DNA of 64,000 bases from Clostridia bacterium (GTDB lineage Bacteria; Bacillota; Clostridia; Peptostreptococcales; Anaerovoracaceae). Below are positions 26,951 to 36,840 of the stretch, piece after piece. The stretch spans positions 1 through 64,000 of the forward strand of contig CAJTER010000004.1 of assembly GCA_910575405.1 (NCBI GenBank), written 5' to 3'. The position numbers were made by a program, and so were the translations under genes. The notes beneath the pieces are model-generated. The model searched no databases. It was given only the letters and a program-made list of their open reading frames with translations, and was not told where the DNA came from. How positions within the stretch are numbered: the first letter of the stretch is position 1; every line of letters starts with the position of its first letter.

Positions 26951-27930
26951 GGCAGTCTCCCTTCAGCAAGATGGGAGTAGTAATCAAGATATTTTTTTCG
27001 CATTACCCTGCAGTCCTGCTCACCCAGCGGCTTTCCGGCTCCTGCCTTTGCCGCGAAATACGCCATGGCGTTTTTTTCCATGATGGTGGATAAAGCCCTG
27101 GTATCCTGCAGCGTGTCCGCTGTGCAGAAGGCCCCCACTCCTTTTACCAGAACCGTTTCGCCGTTTCCCACAGCCTCTTCCGCCGCTTTCTGATCTCGCG
27201 GCAGAACCCGGATGCTGAGACCCGCAAGCTGGGCAAAATCATCCAGGTAGGGCTCCATGACAGAGACTTCCTTTGCCAGCTCCAAAAGAACCCTAGTCCG
27301 GTTCCAGATAATGCGCCGTCCTTTCTGCATAATATCTCCCTTATTGCTGCTGATAATACGGGGGTCCAGCTTGTTTAAATAGGCGCCGCAGGCTCCCTCT
27401 AAGGCATGGGCTGCTGCAAAGGCTTCCCCGTAGGTTTTGCCAAAGCACAGGGCTCCGTGATTGCGCAAGAGAACCGCGTTTCCGCAGCTTTGCTTCAGGG
27501 CTTCCGATACATATCCGCACAGCTCATCCGTTCCCGAAAGTCCGTACTTGCCGCAGAAGATCCTGCTTCCAATGCCCTCATATTCCCGCTCAAGCTCAAT
27601 GCAGTCCATACCGGCGGCAGATACTGCGCAGGCGTTATCCTGATGGGTATGTATGACAAAGCCCGCCTCCGGTTTCAGCTGGTAGACCGCTCTGTGGATC
27701 TTGTACTCGGAAGAAGGCCTGATATGGCCTTCGTAGCTGAGATCGGAAATCCTTACGGGAATGACTTCTTCCTCAGTCAATGTCTTGTAGTTTCGTCCGC
27801 TGGCTGTAATGACAAAGCGGTTCTCGCTCACGCGGCAGCTGACATTTCCCCAGGTTCTGGAAATCAGTCCGGATCGAACCAGTTCTAGTCCCGCCTGTAT
27901 GACCTGATGTTTTGCTTCTCTCATATCCAT
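26947..27930 (-). CDS. Class II aldolase/adducin-family protein with C-terminal extension
   Basis: 327 residues. The N-terminal 200 residues are a class II aldolase domain: SRTWGNVSCRV, ITASGRNY, the zinc ligands HTHQDN (His-x-His) and a third His in LLRNHGALCFG; the E of RPSSEYKIH is the usual catalytic glutamate. Members cleave sugar phosphates such as fuculose-1-phosphate. The remaining about 120 residues look like a second, degenerate aldolase-like domain (VKGVGAFCTADTLQD... AMAYFAAKAGAG) without the histidines. It sits 17 bases after ribF. Substrate not predictable. Confidence 0.88.
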   Translation of the reverse strand: MDMREAKHQVIQAGLELVRSGLISRTWGNVSCRVSENRFVITASGRNYKTLTEEEVIPVRISDLSYEGHIRPSSEYKIHRAVYQLKPEAGFVIHTHQDNACAVSAAGMDCIELEREYEGIGSRIFCGKYGLSGTDELCGYVSEALKQSCGNAVLLRNHGALCFGKTYGEAFAAAHALEGACGAYLNKLDPRIISSNKGDIMQKGRRIIWNRTRVLLELAKEVSVMEPYLDDFAQLAGLSIRVLPRDQKAAEEAVGNGETVLVKGVGAFCTADTLQDTRALSTIMEKNAMAYFAAKAGAGKPLGEQDCRVMRKKYLDYYSHLAEGRLP

Positions 27931-27947
27931 GCTTTTTCTTTCCCGCC

Positions 27948-28898
27948 TTAGCGTATTTTTTCCTTTCCCGCATTCTGTCTGTGATAGGATCGGGCTGTAA
28001 TACAGTCGTCCGTAATCTGCCTGGACAAGTCTTCCACGCTGTCAAATTTCCGCTCATCCCTGGTTTTTTCCAGGAATTCCACCCGAATGTTCTTGCCGTA
28101 AAGCTCCTTATCAAAATTAAAAATGTGGGTTTCTACATTTTTTTTGTAGGAGCCTATGGTAGGTTTAACTCCCACGTTGGTAATGCTGGGATAGCGGATG
28201 CCGTTGTAGGTGCAGTAGGTTACATATACGCCGTTTGGCGGTGTTACCATGGTTTCATCGATCATAATGTTGGAGGTCGGAAAGCCGATGGTCCTGCCAA
28301 GCTTGTTTCCTACTACCACTTCCCCGCCGATGGAGTAGAGCCTGCCCATATACTTCATGCACTGATCCACCCTTCCATCCTGAATCAGGCTGCGTATAAA
28401 GGTGCTGCTTACCAGTTCCCCATCTATTTGATAGGGCTCCTGAATGTGGATTCCAAAGCCTTTTTTCATGCCCTCTTTCATCAGAATTTCCACGTCGCCC
28501 TTTGCCTTGTATCCGAAATGGTAATTAAAGCCGCAGTAGGATTGCCGCATATGGAAGGTTTCCAAAAGGAGTTTGTCAATAAAGTCAATGGGATCCATGG
28601 TAAGAATGGATTCATCAAAGGGGATGTTAAACATATAATCCACCCCAAGCTTTGCGATAATCGCCGCTTTTTCCTCTGGGTAAAGGATGTTCTTTACCTC
28701 GATTCCCCCTGCCAGCAGGTTTTTCGGATGGTTGGAGAATGTAAATACAGCGCTCCTGCAGCCTGCTGCTTCGGCAATTTTCACCGTTCGCGCAATAATC
28801 TCCTGATGTCCTTTGTGTACACCATCGAAGTTGCCCAATGCTACTACGGTTTCGTCTATTTGGTTGTCAATTTCCTCTAGTGAGTTAAAAATTTTCAT
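27948..28898 (-). CDS. ribF: Bifunctional riboflavin kinase/FAD synthetase
   Basis: 316 residues from ATG 28898, whose ATGA overlaps the truB stop. The N-terminal adenylyltransferase domain has VALGNFDGVHKGHQEI and the FAD-synthetase region ending in SSTFIRSLI; the C-terminal flavokinase domain has GRTIGFPTSNI, NGVYVT and the ThetaHIFNFD pattern. It converts riboflavin to FMN and FAD in the cytoplasm. The truB-ribF order is common in Firmicutes and in many other bacteria. Confidence 0.97.
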   Translation of the reverse strand: MKIFNSLEEIDNQIDETVVALGNFDGVHKGHQEIIARTVKIAEAAGCRSAVFTFSNHPKNLLAGGIEVKNILYPEEKAAIIAKLGVDYMFNIPFDESILTMDPIDFIDKLLLETFHMRQSYCGFNYHFGYKAKGDVEILMKEGMKKGFGIHIQEPYQIDGELVSSTFIRSLIQDGRVDQCMKYMGRLYSIGGEVVVGNKLGRTIGFPTSNIMIDETMVTPPNGVYVTYCTYNGIRYPSITNVGVKPTIGSYKKNVETHIFNFDKELYGKNIRVEFLEKTRDERKFDSVEDLSRQITDDCITARSYHRQNAGKEKIR

Positions 28899-29914
28899 GC
28901 TCTGTCCTCTGTAAGATGTTTTTCTGAAATTCCGGAGGCGCTGCAATTGATAGCTGCGGCAGAATAAAAGACTTTGTCTGCCACTAATTTTTTGTATTTA
29001 CTGCTGTAAAAAGCTACCCCCAGGAAAATCTCCTTATCCGCCTCACTCAGATAAAGGTTATAAGCCTGCCTGTATTGGTCACGCACTGGAATATGGGGCC
29101 TTTGCTCCAGGTAAGCCGGTTTTTTTTCAAGTTGTACTTCTTTCAGGGAAATGTGTCCGCCATTGCAGAAATAGGAAGCTCTATCTTTGTCCAGAACCAC
29201 CTTGCCAAAATGCACGAGAGGGTAATCTGGCGGCAGCAGAAGGGATCTTGCCTCTTCCTGCTCCATGCTCCGCAGCGTTTCCAGATCAATGGCATGCTCC
29301 AGATCAAAAACGCCGCTTGCCGTCCGCACCAGATCCGTCATAACAGCCCCACAGCCCAGCGCCTGGCCTACATCCCTGCAGATGCTGCGAATGTAAGTTC
29401 CCTTCGAACAGGTAACAGTCCAGGTAATCTTATGCTGCTTAAAATCAATTCCCTCTATTTCAAGCTTTTTTATGTAAACCTGCCTTGGTTTGATGGTCAC
29501 TTCCTGCCCTGCGCGGGCATACTGATACAACTTTTTTCCATCCACCTTCAAGGCTGAATATTTGGGTGGTATCTGCTGAATGGTTCCGCAAAAGGGTTCA
29601 AATGCCTTTCGAATCTGGGCTTCGGTGATACCGGAAGGATCCACTTCCCGTGTAATGACGCCCCATATATCTAAGGTATCGGATTCCTTCCCCAGCTGCA
29701 TTTCACAGCGGTAGTTTTTGAAGTCCAGGTCCAGATATTCCATGATTCTGGTAGCCGGCCCTATGCATATGGGCAGAACGCCGGTTGCCATGGGATCCAG
29801 CGTTCCTGTATGACCCACCCGTTTGATGCCCAAAACTCTTCTCATGACTGCCACACAGTCGTGAGAGGTCCAATCTGCCGGCTTGTTTACATTTATGATT
29901 CCGCTGATCTGCAT
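28895..29914 (-). CDS. truB: tRNA pseudouridine(55) synthase
   Basis: 339 residues from the ATG at 29914 (GGGAG 6 bases upstream; ATG 29920 overlaps the previous stop but has no spacing). Catalytic Asp lies in GHTGTLDPMATGVLP; further motifs are KNYRCEMQLGKESDTLD, PPKYSALKVDGKKLYQYAR and CSKGTYIRSICRDVG. It makes pseudouridine 55 in the T loop of tRNAs. A C-terminal extension of about 90 residues matches the usual TruB tail. Confidence 0.97.
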   Translation of the reverse strand: MQISGIINVNKPADWTSHDCVAVMRRVLGIKRVGHTGTLDPMATGVLPICIGPATRIMEYLDLDFKNYRCEMQLGKESDTLDIWGVITREVDPSGITEAQIRKAFEPFCGTIQQIPPKYSALKVDGKKLYQYARAGQEVTIKPRQVYIKKLEIEGIDFKQHKITWTVTCSKGTYIRSICRDVGQALGCGAVMTDLVRTASGVFDLEHAIDLETLRSMEQEEARSLLLPPDYPLVHFGKVVLDKDRASYFCNGGHISLKEVQLEKKPAYLEQRPHIPVRDQYRQAYNLYLSEADKEIFLGVAFYSSKYKKLVADKVFYSAAAINCSASGISEKHLTEDRA

Positions 29915-29916
29915 GC

Positions 29917-30936
29917 TCATCTCCCACCTGCACGTCCCGTCTGGGCTCCTTCTGCAGTTCCTTCGATTTTTTGCATATGCGCTTCAACCGCTTTTTTCAG
30001 CGTTTCACAGGCCTGCCGGATGTCCATTTCCAAGGTGCAGCCCGCCGCTTTCACGTGGCCGCCTCCGCCAAAGGCTGCTGCGATTTCTCCTACATTTCCG
30101 CAGGTCTTTGCCCGCATACTTGCCTTTACAAGCCCCGGCTGCCGTTCCTTGATGAACACAGCAATTTCCACGCCCCTGATATTGCGGACCGTGTCTACCG
30201 AGCCTTCGGTTTCCTCCATTGAAACGTTTTCTGCCTGCACCATATCCTGCGTCACATATACCATGGCTGCCCGGCCGCCTGCAAAGAGTTCCAGTGTGTC
30301 TAAGATCCGGTTTGTAATGCGGATTTTATTCAGACTTATATTTTGATACAGCTCTACCGCGATTTTCGTATGATCAATTCCCGCATCGTAAAGGTCTGCT
30401 GTAATCAGGTGGCTTTCCTTTGTTGTATTGGAGTACTGGAAATTTCCAGTATCCGTACAAATGCCTGTAAAAAGCGCCTCACCCGTTTCCCTGTCCACCT
30501 CAAGATTCATTTCTTTTATGAGCCTGTACACGATCTCCGCCGTTGCCGCTACCCCCGGGTCAATGTAATTGTAATCGGCAAAGGGCTGGGAGCTGGCGTG
30601 GTGATCGACGCATATCGTTTTTTTACCGTGGAAAAAAGTCTCCGCTCTCTTTGGAAATCGTTTCGTCTCTCCGCAGTCAATACATATGCACACATCCGGT
30701 GCTTCCATTTGCTCCTGCTCCATGGTGCAATACCCGTAATCCAGGAACTGCAGGTAGTCGGGAATTTTGTCCTCCAGAAGGATCACCGCCTCCCTGCCGC
30801 TGTTTCGCAGCGCCCGGCACAGCCCGGAAGCCGCGCCAAAAGCGTCTCCGTCCATCTGGATATGGGGAAATAACGCAATGCGCTTTGCATCAAGCAGCTG
30901 TTCCCCGATTTCTTTCAGTGAATTGTTCTCGTTCAT
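29917..30936 (-). CDS. nrnA: DHH/DHHA1 phosphoesterase (NrnA-like oligoribonuclease/pAp phosphatase)
   Basis: 339 residues from ATG 30936; an open frame extends upstream to 30999 inside rbfA but a start 18 bases after the rbfA stop is more likely. DHH domain motifs: HIQMDGDAFGAA (usual D-x-D), CIDCGE, VDHHASS and TGICTDTGNFQYSN. The DHHA1 part has GGGGHVKAAGCTLE. NrnA-type enzymes degrade nanoRNAs and 3'-phosphoadenosine 5'-phosphate. It lies between rbfA and truB, its common place. Confidence 0.92.
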   Translation of the reverse strand: MNENNSLKEIGEQLLDAKRIALFPHIQMDGDAFGAASGLCRALRNSGREAVILLEDKIPDYLQFLDYGYCTMEQEQMEAPDVCICIDCGETKRFPKRAETFFHGKKTICVDHHASSQPFADYNYIDPGVAATAEIVYRLIKEMNLEVDRETGEALFTGICTDTGNFQYSNTTKESHLITADLYDAGIDHTKIAVELYQNISLNKIRITNRILDTLELFAGGRAAMVYVTQDMVQAENVSMEETEGSVDTVRNIRGVEIAVFIKERQPGLVKASMRAKTCGNVGEIAAAFGGGGHVKAAGCTLEMDIRQACETLKKAVEAHMQKIEGTAEGAQTGRAGGR

Positions 30937-30952
30937 TCTTAATTTTTGTTCC

Positions 30953-31330
30953 TTATTCTTTATCCAAGCCCTCGATGATTTCTTCAATATGTCTTCCATA
31001 TTCCATGGAAGTATCCATTTTAAAGATCAGATCCGGTACGTGGCGCAGCTTAACCTGCTTTCCGATTTCGCGCCGTATCAGCCCCTTTGCACTGCGCAGG
31101 GCCGCCAATACATCTTCATGGATCTGTGTCTCATTTTCTTCTGCCTTTTTTCCCAGTCCAAGTACGGTCAGAAATATGGTCGCATAACTGCCGTCACTCG
31201 TCACATTGACAGCAGTTACACTGACCATTCCCCCCTCAAGTCTCGGATCCTTTAATTCTCTTAACAGCAGATCGCTGATAATTTTTCTGATTTCTTCACC
31301 CAGACGCTCTGGTCTGTGTCCTTTTCCCAT
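30953..31330 (-). CDS. rbfA: 30S ribosome-binding factor RbfA
   Basis: 125 residues from ATG 31330 (CAGGAG 6 bases upstream). Typical sequence: RPERLGEEIRKIISDLLLRELKDPRLE, VTAVNVTSDGSYATIFLTVLG and the C-terminal RHVPDLIFKMDTSMEYG. It binds the maturing 30S subunit near the 5' end of 16S rRNA and is needed for processing, notably in the cold. Follows infB by 49 bases. Confidence 0.97.
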   Translation of the reverse strand: MGKGHRPERLGEEIRKIISDLLLRELKDPRLEGGMVSVTAVNVTSDGSYATIFLTVLGLGKKAEENETQIHEDVLAALRSAKGLIRREIGKQVKLRHVPDLIFKMDTSMEYGRHIEEIIEGLDKE

Positions 31331-31379
31331 ATGATTCTCCTGCTCTGGTACTGCGCCTCGCACGCAATATCAGTCTTCT

Positions 31380-34226
31380 TTAGTCTCGTTTAATTTCTTC
31401 CATCTGGAAGCATTCGATGATGTCGCCTTCTTTGATATCATTGTAATTCTCAATACCAATACCGCATTCATAGCCCTGTGCCACTTCTCTTGCGTCGTCT
31501 TTAAATCTCTTGAGGGACGCGATCTTTCCTTCGTGGATTACAATGCCGTCGCGTACCAGCCGAATCTGTGTGTTTCGCATTACTTTTCCGTCTGTAACGT
31601 AAGCTCCGCCTACGACGCCGACTCCTGGCACCTTGAAGGTCTCCCTTATTTCTACTGTTCCCAAAACTACTTCTTTAAATTCAGGATCCAGCATACCCTT
31701 CATAGCGTTTTCCACATCATCGATGATATCGTAAATAACACGGTAGGTTCGTATCTGAACGCTGTCCCGCTCTGCCATTGCTGTAACAGCCGCACTCGGT
31801 CTTACGTTAAAGCCAATAATGATAGCATCTGAGGTTCCTGCCAGCATGACATCGGATTCGGTAACAGCGCCCACTCCGGTATGAACGATTTTAACACGCA
31901 CATTTTCGGTGGACAGCTTTTCCAGCGAAGAAACGATGGCTCCTACAGAACCCTGAACATCGCCCTTTATGATCAGGTTCAGTTCCTTTACTTCGCCTTC
32001 CTGTATCTGCGAAAAGAGTTCCTCCAGAGTTGTGCTGGCGTTTCTTGCCAGAACCTCTTCTCTCTTCTTTTCTCTTCTGTTTTCTGCGATTTCCCTGGCA
32101 ATGCGATCCTCTTTTACTGCGTTGAATTCATCGCCTGCATGAGGGACCTCGGTCAGACCCAGGATTTCAACAGCTGTGGCAGGCCCCGCCTGACGAATCT
32201 TTTCACCTTTGTGGTTGGACATGCGGCGTATTTTACCGGAACAGGTTCCCGCTACAACGCTCATGCCGGATTTCAGTGTTCCATTCATGACCAGAAGGCT
32301 TGCAACCGGTCCCTTTGCCTTATCCAGTCTGGCTTCCAGCACCGTACCAAGGGCAAGTCTGTTTGGATTTGCCTTCAGCTCCAGAACTTCTGCCTGCAGC
32401 AGGATCATTTCCAGCAGGTTTACAATTCCGTCACCTGTCTTTGCAGAAACCGGCACGCTGATTACATCTCCGCCCCAGTCTTCTACCAGGACGCCCTGCT
32501 CAGCCAGATCCTTTTTGACGATATCCGGATTTGCGCCCGGCTTATCCATCTTGTTGATGGCTACGATAATAGGTACTCCCGCAGCTTTTGCGTGGCTGAT
32601 GGACTCGATGGTCTGCGGCTTAACGCTGTCGTCTGCGGCTACTACCAGTACGGCAATATCCGTGGTGTGGGCTCCTCTGGCTCTCATGGCGGTAAAGGCC
32701 TCGTGACCCGGCGTATCCAGGAATACGATTTTCTGTCCGTTGATCTCAACCTCGGAGGCACCGATATGCTGGGTAATTCCTCCTGACTCGGAGGCGGTTA
32801 CGTTGGTCTTTCGGATGGCGTCCAGAAGGGAGGTTTTACCATGATCCACGTGCCCCATTACGGTAATGATCGGAGGTCTCGGCTTCAGATCTTCTTCTTT
32901 ATCTTCAAAGATTTCCAGACCTTCTTCCTCTTCTTCTTTTTCCACTTCACCGATAACCACTGCTACACCTAATTCTTCTGCTAAAAGCAGTACTGTATCT
33001 TCGTCTACATTCTGGTTTACATTTGCCATAACGCCCATTTTCATCAGAGTCATAATGATCTTGGATACGGAGACCTGAATCTGTTCGGATAATCCTGCTA
33101 CTGTAATTGGCACGTTGATGACAACCGTTCCTGCTGGCAGCTGTACAGTTTCCACTTCTACTTCCGGAGCAGGCTTTGGCTTGTTTTGCTTTTTGGCACG
33201 AACCTTCTTTTCCAGGGAGCGTACCTGCTGCAGCTTTCCGCCTTTCTTTCCGCCCTTTTCCAGCTTTGCGAATTTATCCCGCTCTTTGTCCTTGGAACGA
33301 TCGGATTTTTTGTGGGAGGATGGCTTTTCCGGCATGGCTTCTACTGGCTGCTCTTTTCTTGCCGCTCTTCCTCCCTGAGGGCCGCCGTCTCTTCTCTGAG
33401 ACCGGTTTGTATCTCTGCCGCCTGATTTGTGGTTTCTTCCGCTGTCTCTGTCTTTATTATCCCTGCGGCCCGTTTTTTCTTCGCCCCTTCTTGGCGCAGC
33501 CTTCTTTTCTGCTGCTTTAGCTGCTGCCTTTTCCCGCTTTTCCTTTGCGAGCCGTTCTTCTTCATGAACCTCTGCGGCACGTTTAATAATTTTCAGCCTT
33601 TCCTGACGGATGACAGGACGTTCACCTGGTTTCGCCGACTTTTCAGGCTGTTTGACAGCAGCCTTTGGTTCTGCCTTTGCCTCTGCTTTTTTTTCTTTTT
33701 CAGCTGTAGCCTTAATGGTATCCGGCTGCTTTGCCTTGGCAATTTCTTTTGGCGCATTTGGTTCTGCCTTTTGTGCTGAATGGGCTTTTTTGCTCCGCTC
33801 CTCCAGCTCTTTGGAGATAACAGGCTTTCCTACAGGAGGCTTTGGTCTGCTCTCGAGAGCTTTTGAAACAACCGGTTTTCCTACGGGCGGCTTTTGGGTC
33901 ACTGCTTTTTCCTGCTGTTTTGTCTGTGGATGCTTAGACGCCTTGGGCTGAAGGGGAATTGCAATTTTGGCTGCCTTTACGGTCACCTTTGGCTCTTCAA
34001 TCTTTGCCTTTTTACCTGCCGCTTTTTCCGCCTTTTTAGGGGCTGCCTTTACAATTTTCGTTTCTGCGCCGCTTTTGCTTCTCATCATTGTATTTTTTAC
34101 TGCTGTAGCGTCAATATCCTTTAGTGTGCTGTCTTTATCCTTTGCTTCTATCCCCATTGACTGAGCTTTTTTCAGCACCTCTTTTGCATCCATATCCAGT
34201 TCTTTGGCCAGTTCATGTATTTTCAT
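31380..34226 (-). CDS. infB: Translation initiation factor IF-2
   Basis: 948 residues from ATG 34226 (AAGGAGGAG upstream). A small IF2_N domain ([23 protein letters not shown]) is followed by about 330 residues of low-complexity Lys/Ala/Pro/Glu/Arg-rich linker, a second IF2_N (about 375-425), then the GTPase core with [19 protein letters not shown] and NKMDKP, and domains II to IV. It delivers initiator tRNA to the 30S subunit. The linker contains a near-repeat [10 protein letters not shown](V/I)SK. Confidence 0.98.
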   Translation of the reverse strand: MKIHELAKELDMDAKEVLKKAQSMGIEAKDKDSTLKDIDATAVKNTMMRSKSGAETKIVKAAPKKAEKAAGKKAKIEEPKVTVKAAKIAIPLQPKASKHPQTKQQEKAVTQKPPVGKPVVSKALESRPKPPVGKPVISKELEERSKKAHSAQKAEPNAPKEIAKAKQPDTIKATAEKEKKAEAKAEPKAAVKQPEKSAKPGERPVIRQERLKIIKRAAEVHEEERLAKEKREKAAAKAAEKKAAPRRGEEKTGRRDNKDRDSGRNHKSGGRDTNRSQRRDGGPQGGRAARKEQPVEAMPEKPSSHKKSDRSKDKERDKFAKLEKGGKKGGKLQQVRSLEKKVRAKKQNKPKPAPEVEVETVQLPAGTVVINVPITVAGLSEQIQVSVSKIIMTLMKMGVMANVNQNVDEDTVLLLAEELGVAVVIGEVEKEEEEEGLEIFEDKEEDLKPRPPIITVMGHVDHGKTSLLDAIRKTNVTASESGGITQHIGASEVEINGQKIVFLDTPGHEAFTAMRARGAHTTDIAVLVVAADDSVKPQTIESISHAKAAGVPIIVAINKMDKPGANPDIVKKDLAEQGVLVEDWGGDVISVPVSAKTGDGIVNLLEMILLQAEVLELKANPNRLALGTVLEARLDKAKGPVASLLVMNGTLKSGMSVVAGTCSGKIRRMSNHKGEKIRQAGPATAVEILGLTEVPHAGDEFNAVKEDRIAREIAENRREKKREEVLARNASTTLEELFSQIQEGEVKELNLIIKGDVQGSVGAIVSSLEKLSTENVRVKIVHTGVGAVTESDVMLAGTSDAIIIGFNVRPSAAVTAMAERDSVQIRTYRVIYDIIDDVENAMKGMLDPEFKEVVLGTVEIRETFKVPGVGVVGGAYVTDGKVMRNTQIRLVRDGIVIHEGKIASLKRFKDDAREVAQGYECGIGIENYNDIKEGDIIECFQMEEIKRD

Positions 34227-34248
34227 ATTTGAACTCCTCCTTTTCCGT

Positions 34249-34557
34249 TCATCCATCCTTGTCGATTTCTTTTAATATAACTTCTGCAAAGTTTTGATCC
34301 GTGATCCCAAAGATGGATCTCCCTCCGGTTCCTGCCATCTGCGACAGTTCATCGCTCGTACCATGAACCCTGCAGGCAACCTGATGTTTCTTTGCTTCTT
34401 TTTCTATCTTTTTTCCGGTATTCTCCGATATATCTTCAGCAACTATCAATAATTTAATTTTGTTCTTCTTCATAGCGAAAATGCATGTGTTATAACCCAT
34501 AAGCAGGTTTCCGGATTTTTTTGCAAATCCCAGGTAGCTGTGGAGCTTACTTCTCAT
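34249..34557 (-). CDS. ylxQ: L7Ae-family ribosomal/K-turn-binding protein (YlxQ)
   Basis: 102 residues with the L7Ae/L30e fold: [34 protein letters not shown] and a C-terminal [18 protein letters not shown]. Bacterial homologues bind K-turn RNAs. It overlaps the end of ylxR by 11 bases and precedes infB by 22 bases, the standard nusA-infB operon position. Confidence 0.93.
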   Translation of the reverse strand: MRSKLHSYLGFAKKSGNLLMGYNTCIFAMKKNKIKLLIVAEDISENTGKKIEKEAKKHQVACRVHGTSDELSQMAGTGGRSIFGITDQNFAEVILKEIDKDG

Positions 34558-34840
34558 AGCCCGCTATATCCTCTATCAGTTTTTCCATCTGCTCCTGTGT
34601 AAGTTCCATGCCAAGGCTCCTTGAAAGAGCTCTCTTTTTTTTCGCTTTTTCCAAACAATCGCTGCTGGGACACAGATACACACCACGTCCTTTGGCCTTT
34701 CCGGTAGGATCGAGAGTCACGGTCCCTTCGTATCCCGCTATCCGAATCAGCTCTTTTTTTGGTTTTGATTCCATGCAGCCCACGCATCGTCTCATGGGTG
34801 TTTTTTTGATGCCTTTATTTTTATTATTCTTCAATTTCAA
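34547..34840 (-). CDS. ylxR: YlxR (DUF448) RNA-binding family protein
   Basis: About 97 residues. Core signature PMRRCVGCMESKPKKELIRI, GKAKGRGVYLCPSSDCLEKAKKKRAL. The start is chosen as TTG 34840 because GGAGGAG lies just upstream inside the nusA end and a basic lead of about 14 residues is usual; the first ATG is at 34795. The overlap with nusA is then 17 bases. YlxR proteins act as nucleoid- or RNA-associated regulators in some Firmicutes and associate with RNase P RNA in others; the role here is unknown. Confidence 0.9.
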   Translation of the reverse strand: MKLKNNKNKGIKKTPMRRCVGCMESKPKKELIRIAGYEGTVTLDPTGKAKGRGVYLCPSSDCLEKAKKKRALSRSLGMELTQEQMEKLIEDIAGYEK

Positions 34841-36152
34841 TAATCTCCTCCGCCAGATCGTCGCTATACTCTGCAGGCTGGTTTTCTTCCCGGCTTTCTT
34901 CAGTCTCTCCGGCTTCGGCATCATCTTCCGTTTCTTCCGCGGTTTCATAGTTCCCCGGCTCAGCGTCCGCTTCTCCGTCCGCATATTCGTCATCCTCTGA
35001 AATTTCAAGGTTTTCGGCCTCTTCAGGCGCTTCTGTGAATTCCGCTTCACCTTCTAATTCCACAATCTCCGCCTCCTCTTCTTCGGATACCTCTGTTTCC
35101 AGCGGTTCCTGCGGGGCGTCAAAGTACTGGGTATGGCTCTTGATGTCGATTTTCCATCCGCACAGCTTTGCTGCCAGCCTTACATTCTGCCCTTCCTTTC
35201 CAATTGCCAAGGAAAGCTGGTAATCGGGGACAATAACAGTAGCTGATTTTTCGTCTTCATCAATGATGACCCTTTCAACTTTTGCCGGACTAAGTACATT
35301 GCTGATGAGAACGTGGGGATCCTCGCTCCATGTAATAATATCAATCTTTTCTCCAAAGAGCTCATCTACGATAGTCTGAACTCTACTCCCCTTGGTTCCT
35401 ACACATGCGCCTACCGGATCTATGCCTTCTTCCTCGGTATATACCGCAATCTTCGTTCTGGAGCCGGCCTCTCTGGCAATACTTTTGATTTCTACGATTC
35501 CATCCTCAATTTCCGGTACTTCCAGTTCAAAGAGCCGTTTTACAAGCCCTGGATGTGACCTGGAAAGAAAGACCTGCGGACCCTTGGTGGTTTTCTTTAC
35601 ATCCATGATGTACACTTTAATGCGGTCGTTGATTTCATACCGCTCACCTGGTACACGCTCGGTTGCCGCCAGGATGCCTTCCGCTTTTCCGATGTTAACA
35701 AAGAGCGTTTCATTGCTGATTCTCTGAACCGTTCCTGTCATGATTTCTCCCTGTCTTGTAATGTAATCATCGAATATCATGCCCCGCTCTGCTTCCCGTA
35801 TTCTCTGGACAACGACCTGCTTTGCGGTCTGGGCTGCGATTCTTCCAAAATCCCTCGGCGTCACCTGGTATTCAACCACATCGCCCACCTCGTAGCGGGG
35901 ATCGATTTCCAGCGCTTCCTCCAGTGAGATTTCAATCATATCATCGTAGACTTCGTCTACTACGTCCTTTCGCATAAATACATCAATATCGCCTTCATCC
36001 CGATCAATATTCACTCTTACGTTCTGGGAGGTCCCGTAATTTTTCTTGTAAGCCGATACCAGCGCTGATTCAATGGCTTCTATCAAAATATCCTTTGAGA
36101 TATCTTTTTCTTTTTCAAGCGCATCAATAGCGTCAATAAATTCTCTGTTCAT
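34824..36152 (-). CDS. nusA: Transcription termination/antitermination protein NusA
   Basis: 442 residues from ATG 36152 (GGAGG 11 bases upstream). NusA N-terminal domain (about 1-125), S1 (about 130-200), KH1 and KH2 (about 205-345, with GSRVQTIVDELFGEKIDI and IGKEGQNVRLAAKL). After about 350 a very acidic tail of about 90 residues (Glu/Asp-rich) replaces the usual short Firmicutes end. It binds RNA polymerase and controls pausing, termination and rRNA antitermination. Confidence 0.97.
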   Translation of the reverse strand: MNREFIDAIDALEKEKDISKDILIEAIESALVSAYKKNYGTSQNVRVNIDRDEGDIDVFMRKDVVDEVYDDMIEISLEEALEIDPRYEVGDVVEYQVTPRDFGRIAAQTAKQVVVQRIREAERGMIFDDYITRQGEIMTGTVQRISNETLFVNIGKAEGILAATERVPGERYEINDRIKVYIMDVKKTTKGPQVFLSRSHPGLVKRLFELEVPEIEDGIVEIKSIAREAGSRTKIAVYTEEEGIDPVGACVGTKGSRVQTIVDELFGEKIDIITWSEDPHVLISNVLSPAKVERVIIDEDEKSATVIVPDYQLSLAIGKEGQNVRLAAKLCGWKIDIKSHTQYFDAPQEPLETEVSEEEEAEIVELEGEAEFTEAPEEAENLEISEDDEYADGEADAEPGNYETAEETEDDAEAGETEESREENQPAEYSDDLAEEIIEIEE

Positions 36153-36174
36153 GTTTCCCTGTTCCTCCTTGCAT

Positions 36175-36657
36175 CTAGAACACCACTGCCAGCTTTGTCT
36201 TTGCAACCTGCGCAAGCGGCAGCTCCCAACTCTGTTTATTTTCATCTATTACAATAATGCGATCCTCTTTCAGATCCTCTAATGTTCCTTCGATTTGTTT
36301 TTTACCGTCTATCGGCTGATATAACCGAACTTCTACCTGTCTGCCACGGTAACGCCGGTAATGCTCTTCTTTCAAAAGCTCCCGATCCATGCCGGGAGAA
36401 GATACCTCAAGGTAATAATTCTGAGGGATCGGATCCACTTTATCAAGCTTTTCACTGAGAAAACGGCTGATTCGTTCGCAGTCCTCTGTACTGATATAGG
36501 ATTCTTCCGCCCCCTCCTGGATCTTGTCTGCGTAAACCCGCAGAAACCAGTCTCTGCCTTCCTTCACAAACTCCACATTATATAGCTCATAGCCATTTTG
36601 AGCTAAAAAGTCATGCAGTAATTCCTCTACAATGTCTTTGATTTTTTTCTTTGCCAT
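36175..36657 (-). CDS. rimP: Ribosome maturation factor RimP
   Basis: 160 residues from ATG 36657 (GAGGAGAG upstream). Typical: ELYNVEFVKEGRDWFLRVYAD, the DCERISRFLSEKLD helix and the signature YYLEVSSPGMDRELLK. It helps 30S assembly. It is the first gene of the long minus-strand run and is preceded by a terminator-like hairpin at 36683-36705. Confidence 0.96.
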   Translation of the reverse strand: MAKKKIKDIVEELLHDFLAQNGYELYNVEFVKEGRDWFLRVYADKIQEGAEESYISTEDCERISRFLSEKLDKVDPIPQNYYLEVSSPGMDRELLKEEHYRRYRGRQVEVRLYQPIDGKKQIEGTLEDLKEDRIIVIDENKQSWELPLAQVAKTKLAVVF

Positions 36658-36682
36658 TCTGCTCTCCTCTGACGCAAAATGA

Positions 36683-36705
36683 AAGAGTGGGTTTTTCCCA
36701 CTCTT
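36683..36705 (-). promoter_or_regulatory. Attenuator-type hairpin in the rimP-nusA-infB leader
   Basis: AAGAGTGGG and CCCACTCTT (9-base perfect arms, 5-base A loop on the minus strand) followed by TTTCATTTT, 26 bases before the rimP start. No gene lies directly upstream on this strand, so it must be in the leader of this operon. NusA-sensitive autoregulation of such operons is known in other bacteria; its use here is inferred. Confidence 0.65.
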
Positions 36706-36840
36706 ACAACTCACCATCTAGTTTTGTAATACTCGTATATACTACCATATATTCTCTGTAATTTCAAGGGGTTTTGGCAGAAAACTTTTTTACTATCTGT
36801 GCAAATGTTATGGTACAATCTCTGTATTGGAGGTACTGAC

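Noticed and set aside
31533-33951. Several long open frames opposite infB
   Set aside because: They mirror the Lys/Ala/Glu-rich infB linker on the other strand and have no ribosome binding sites.
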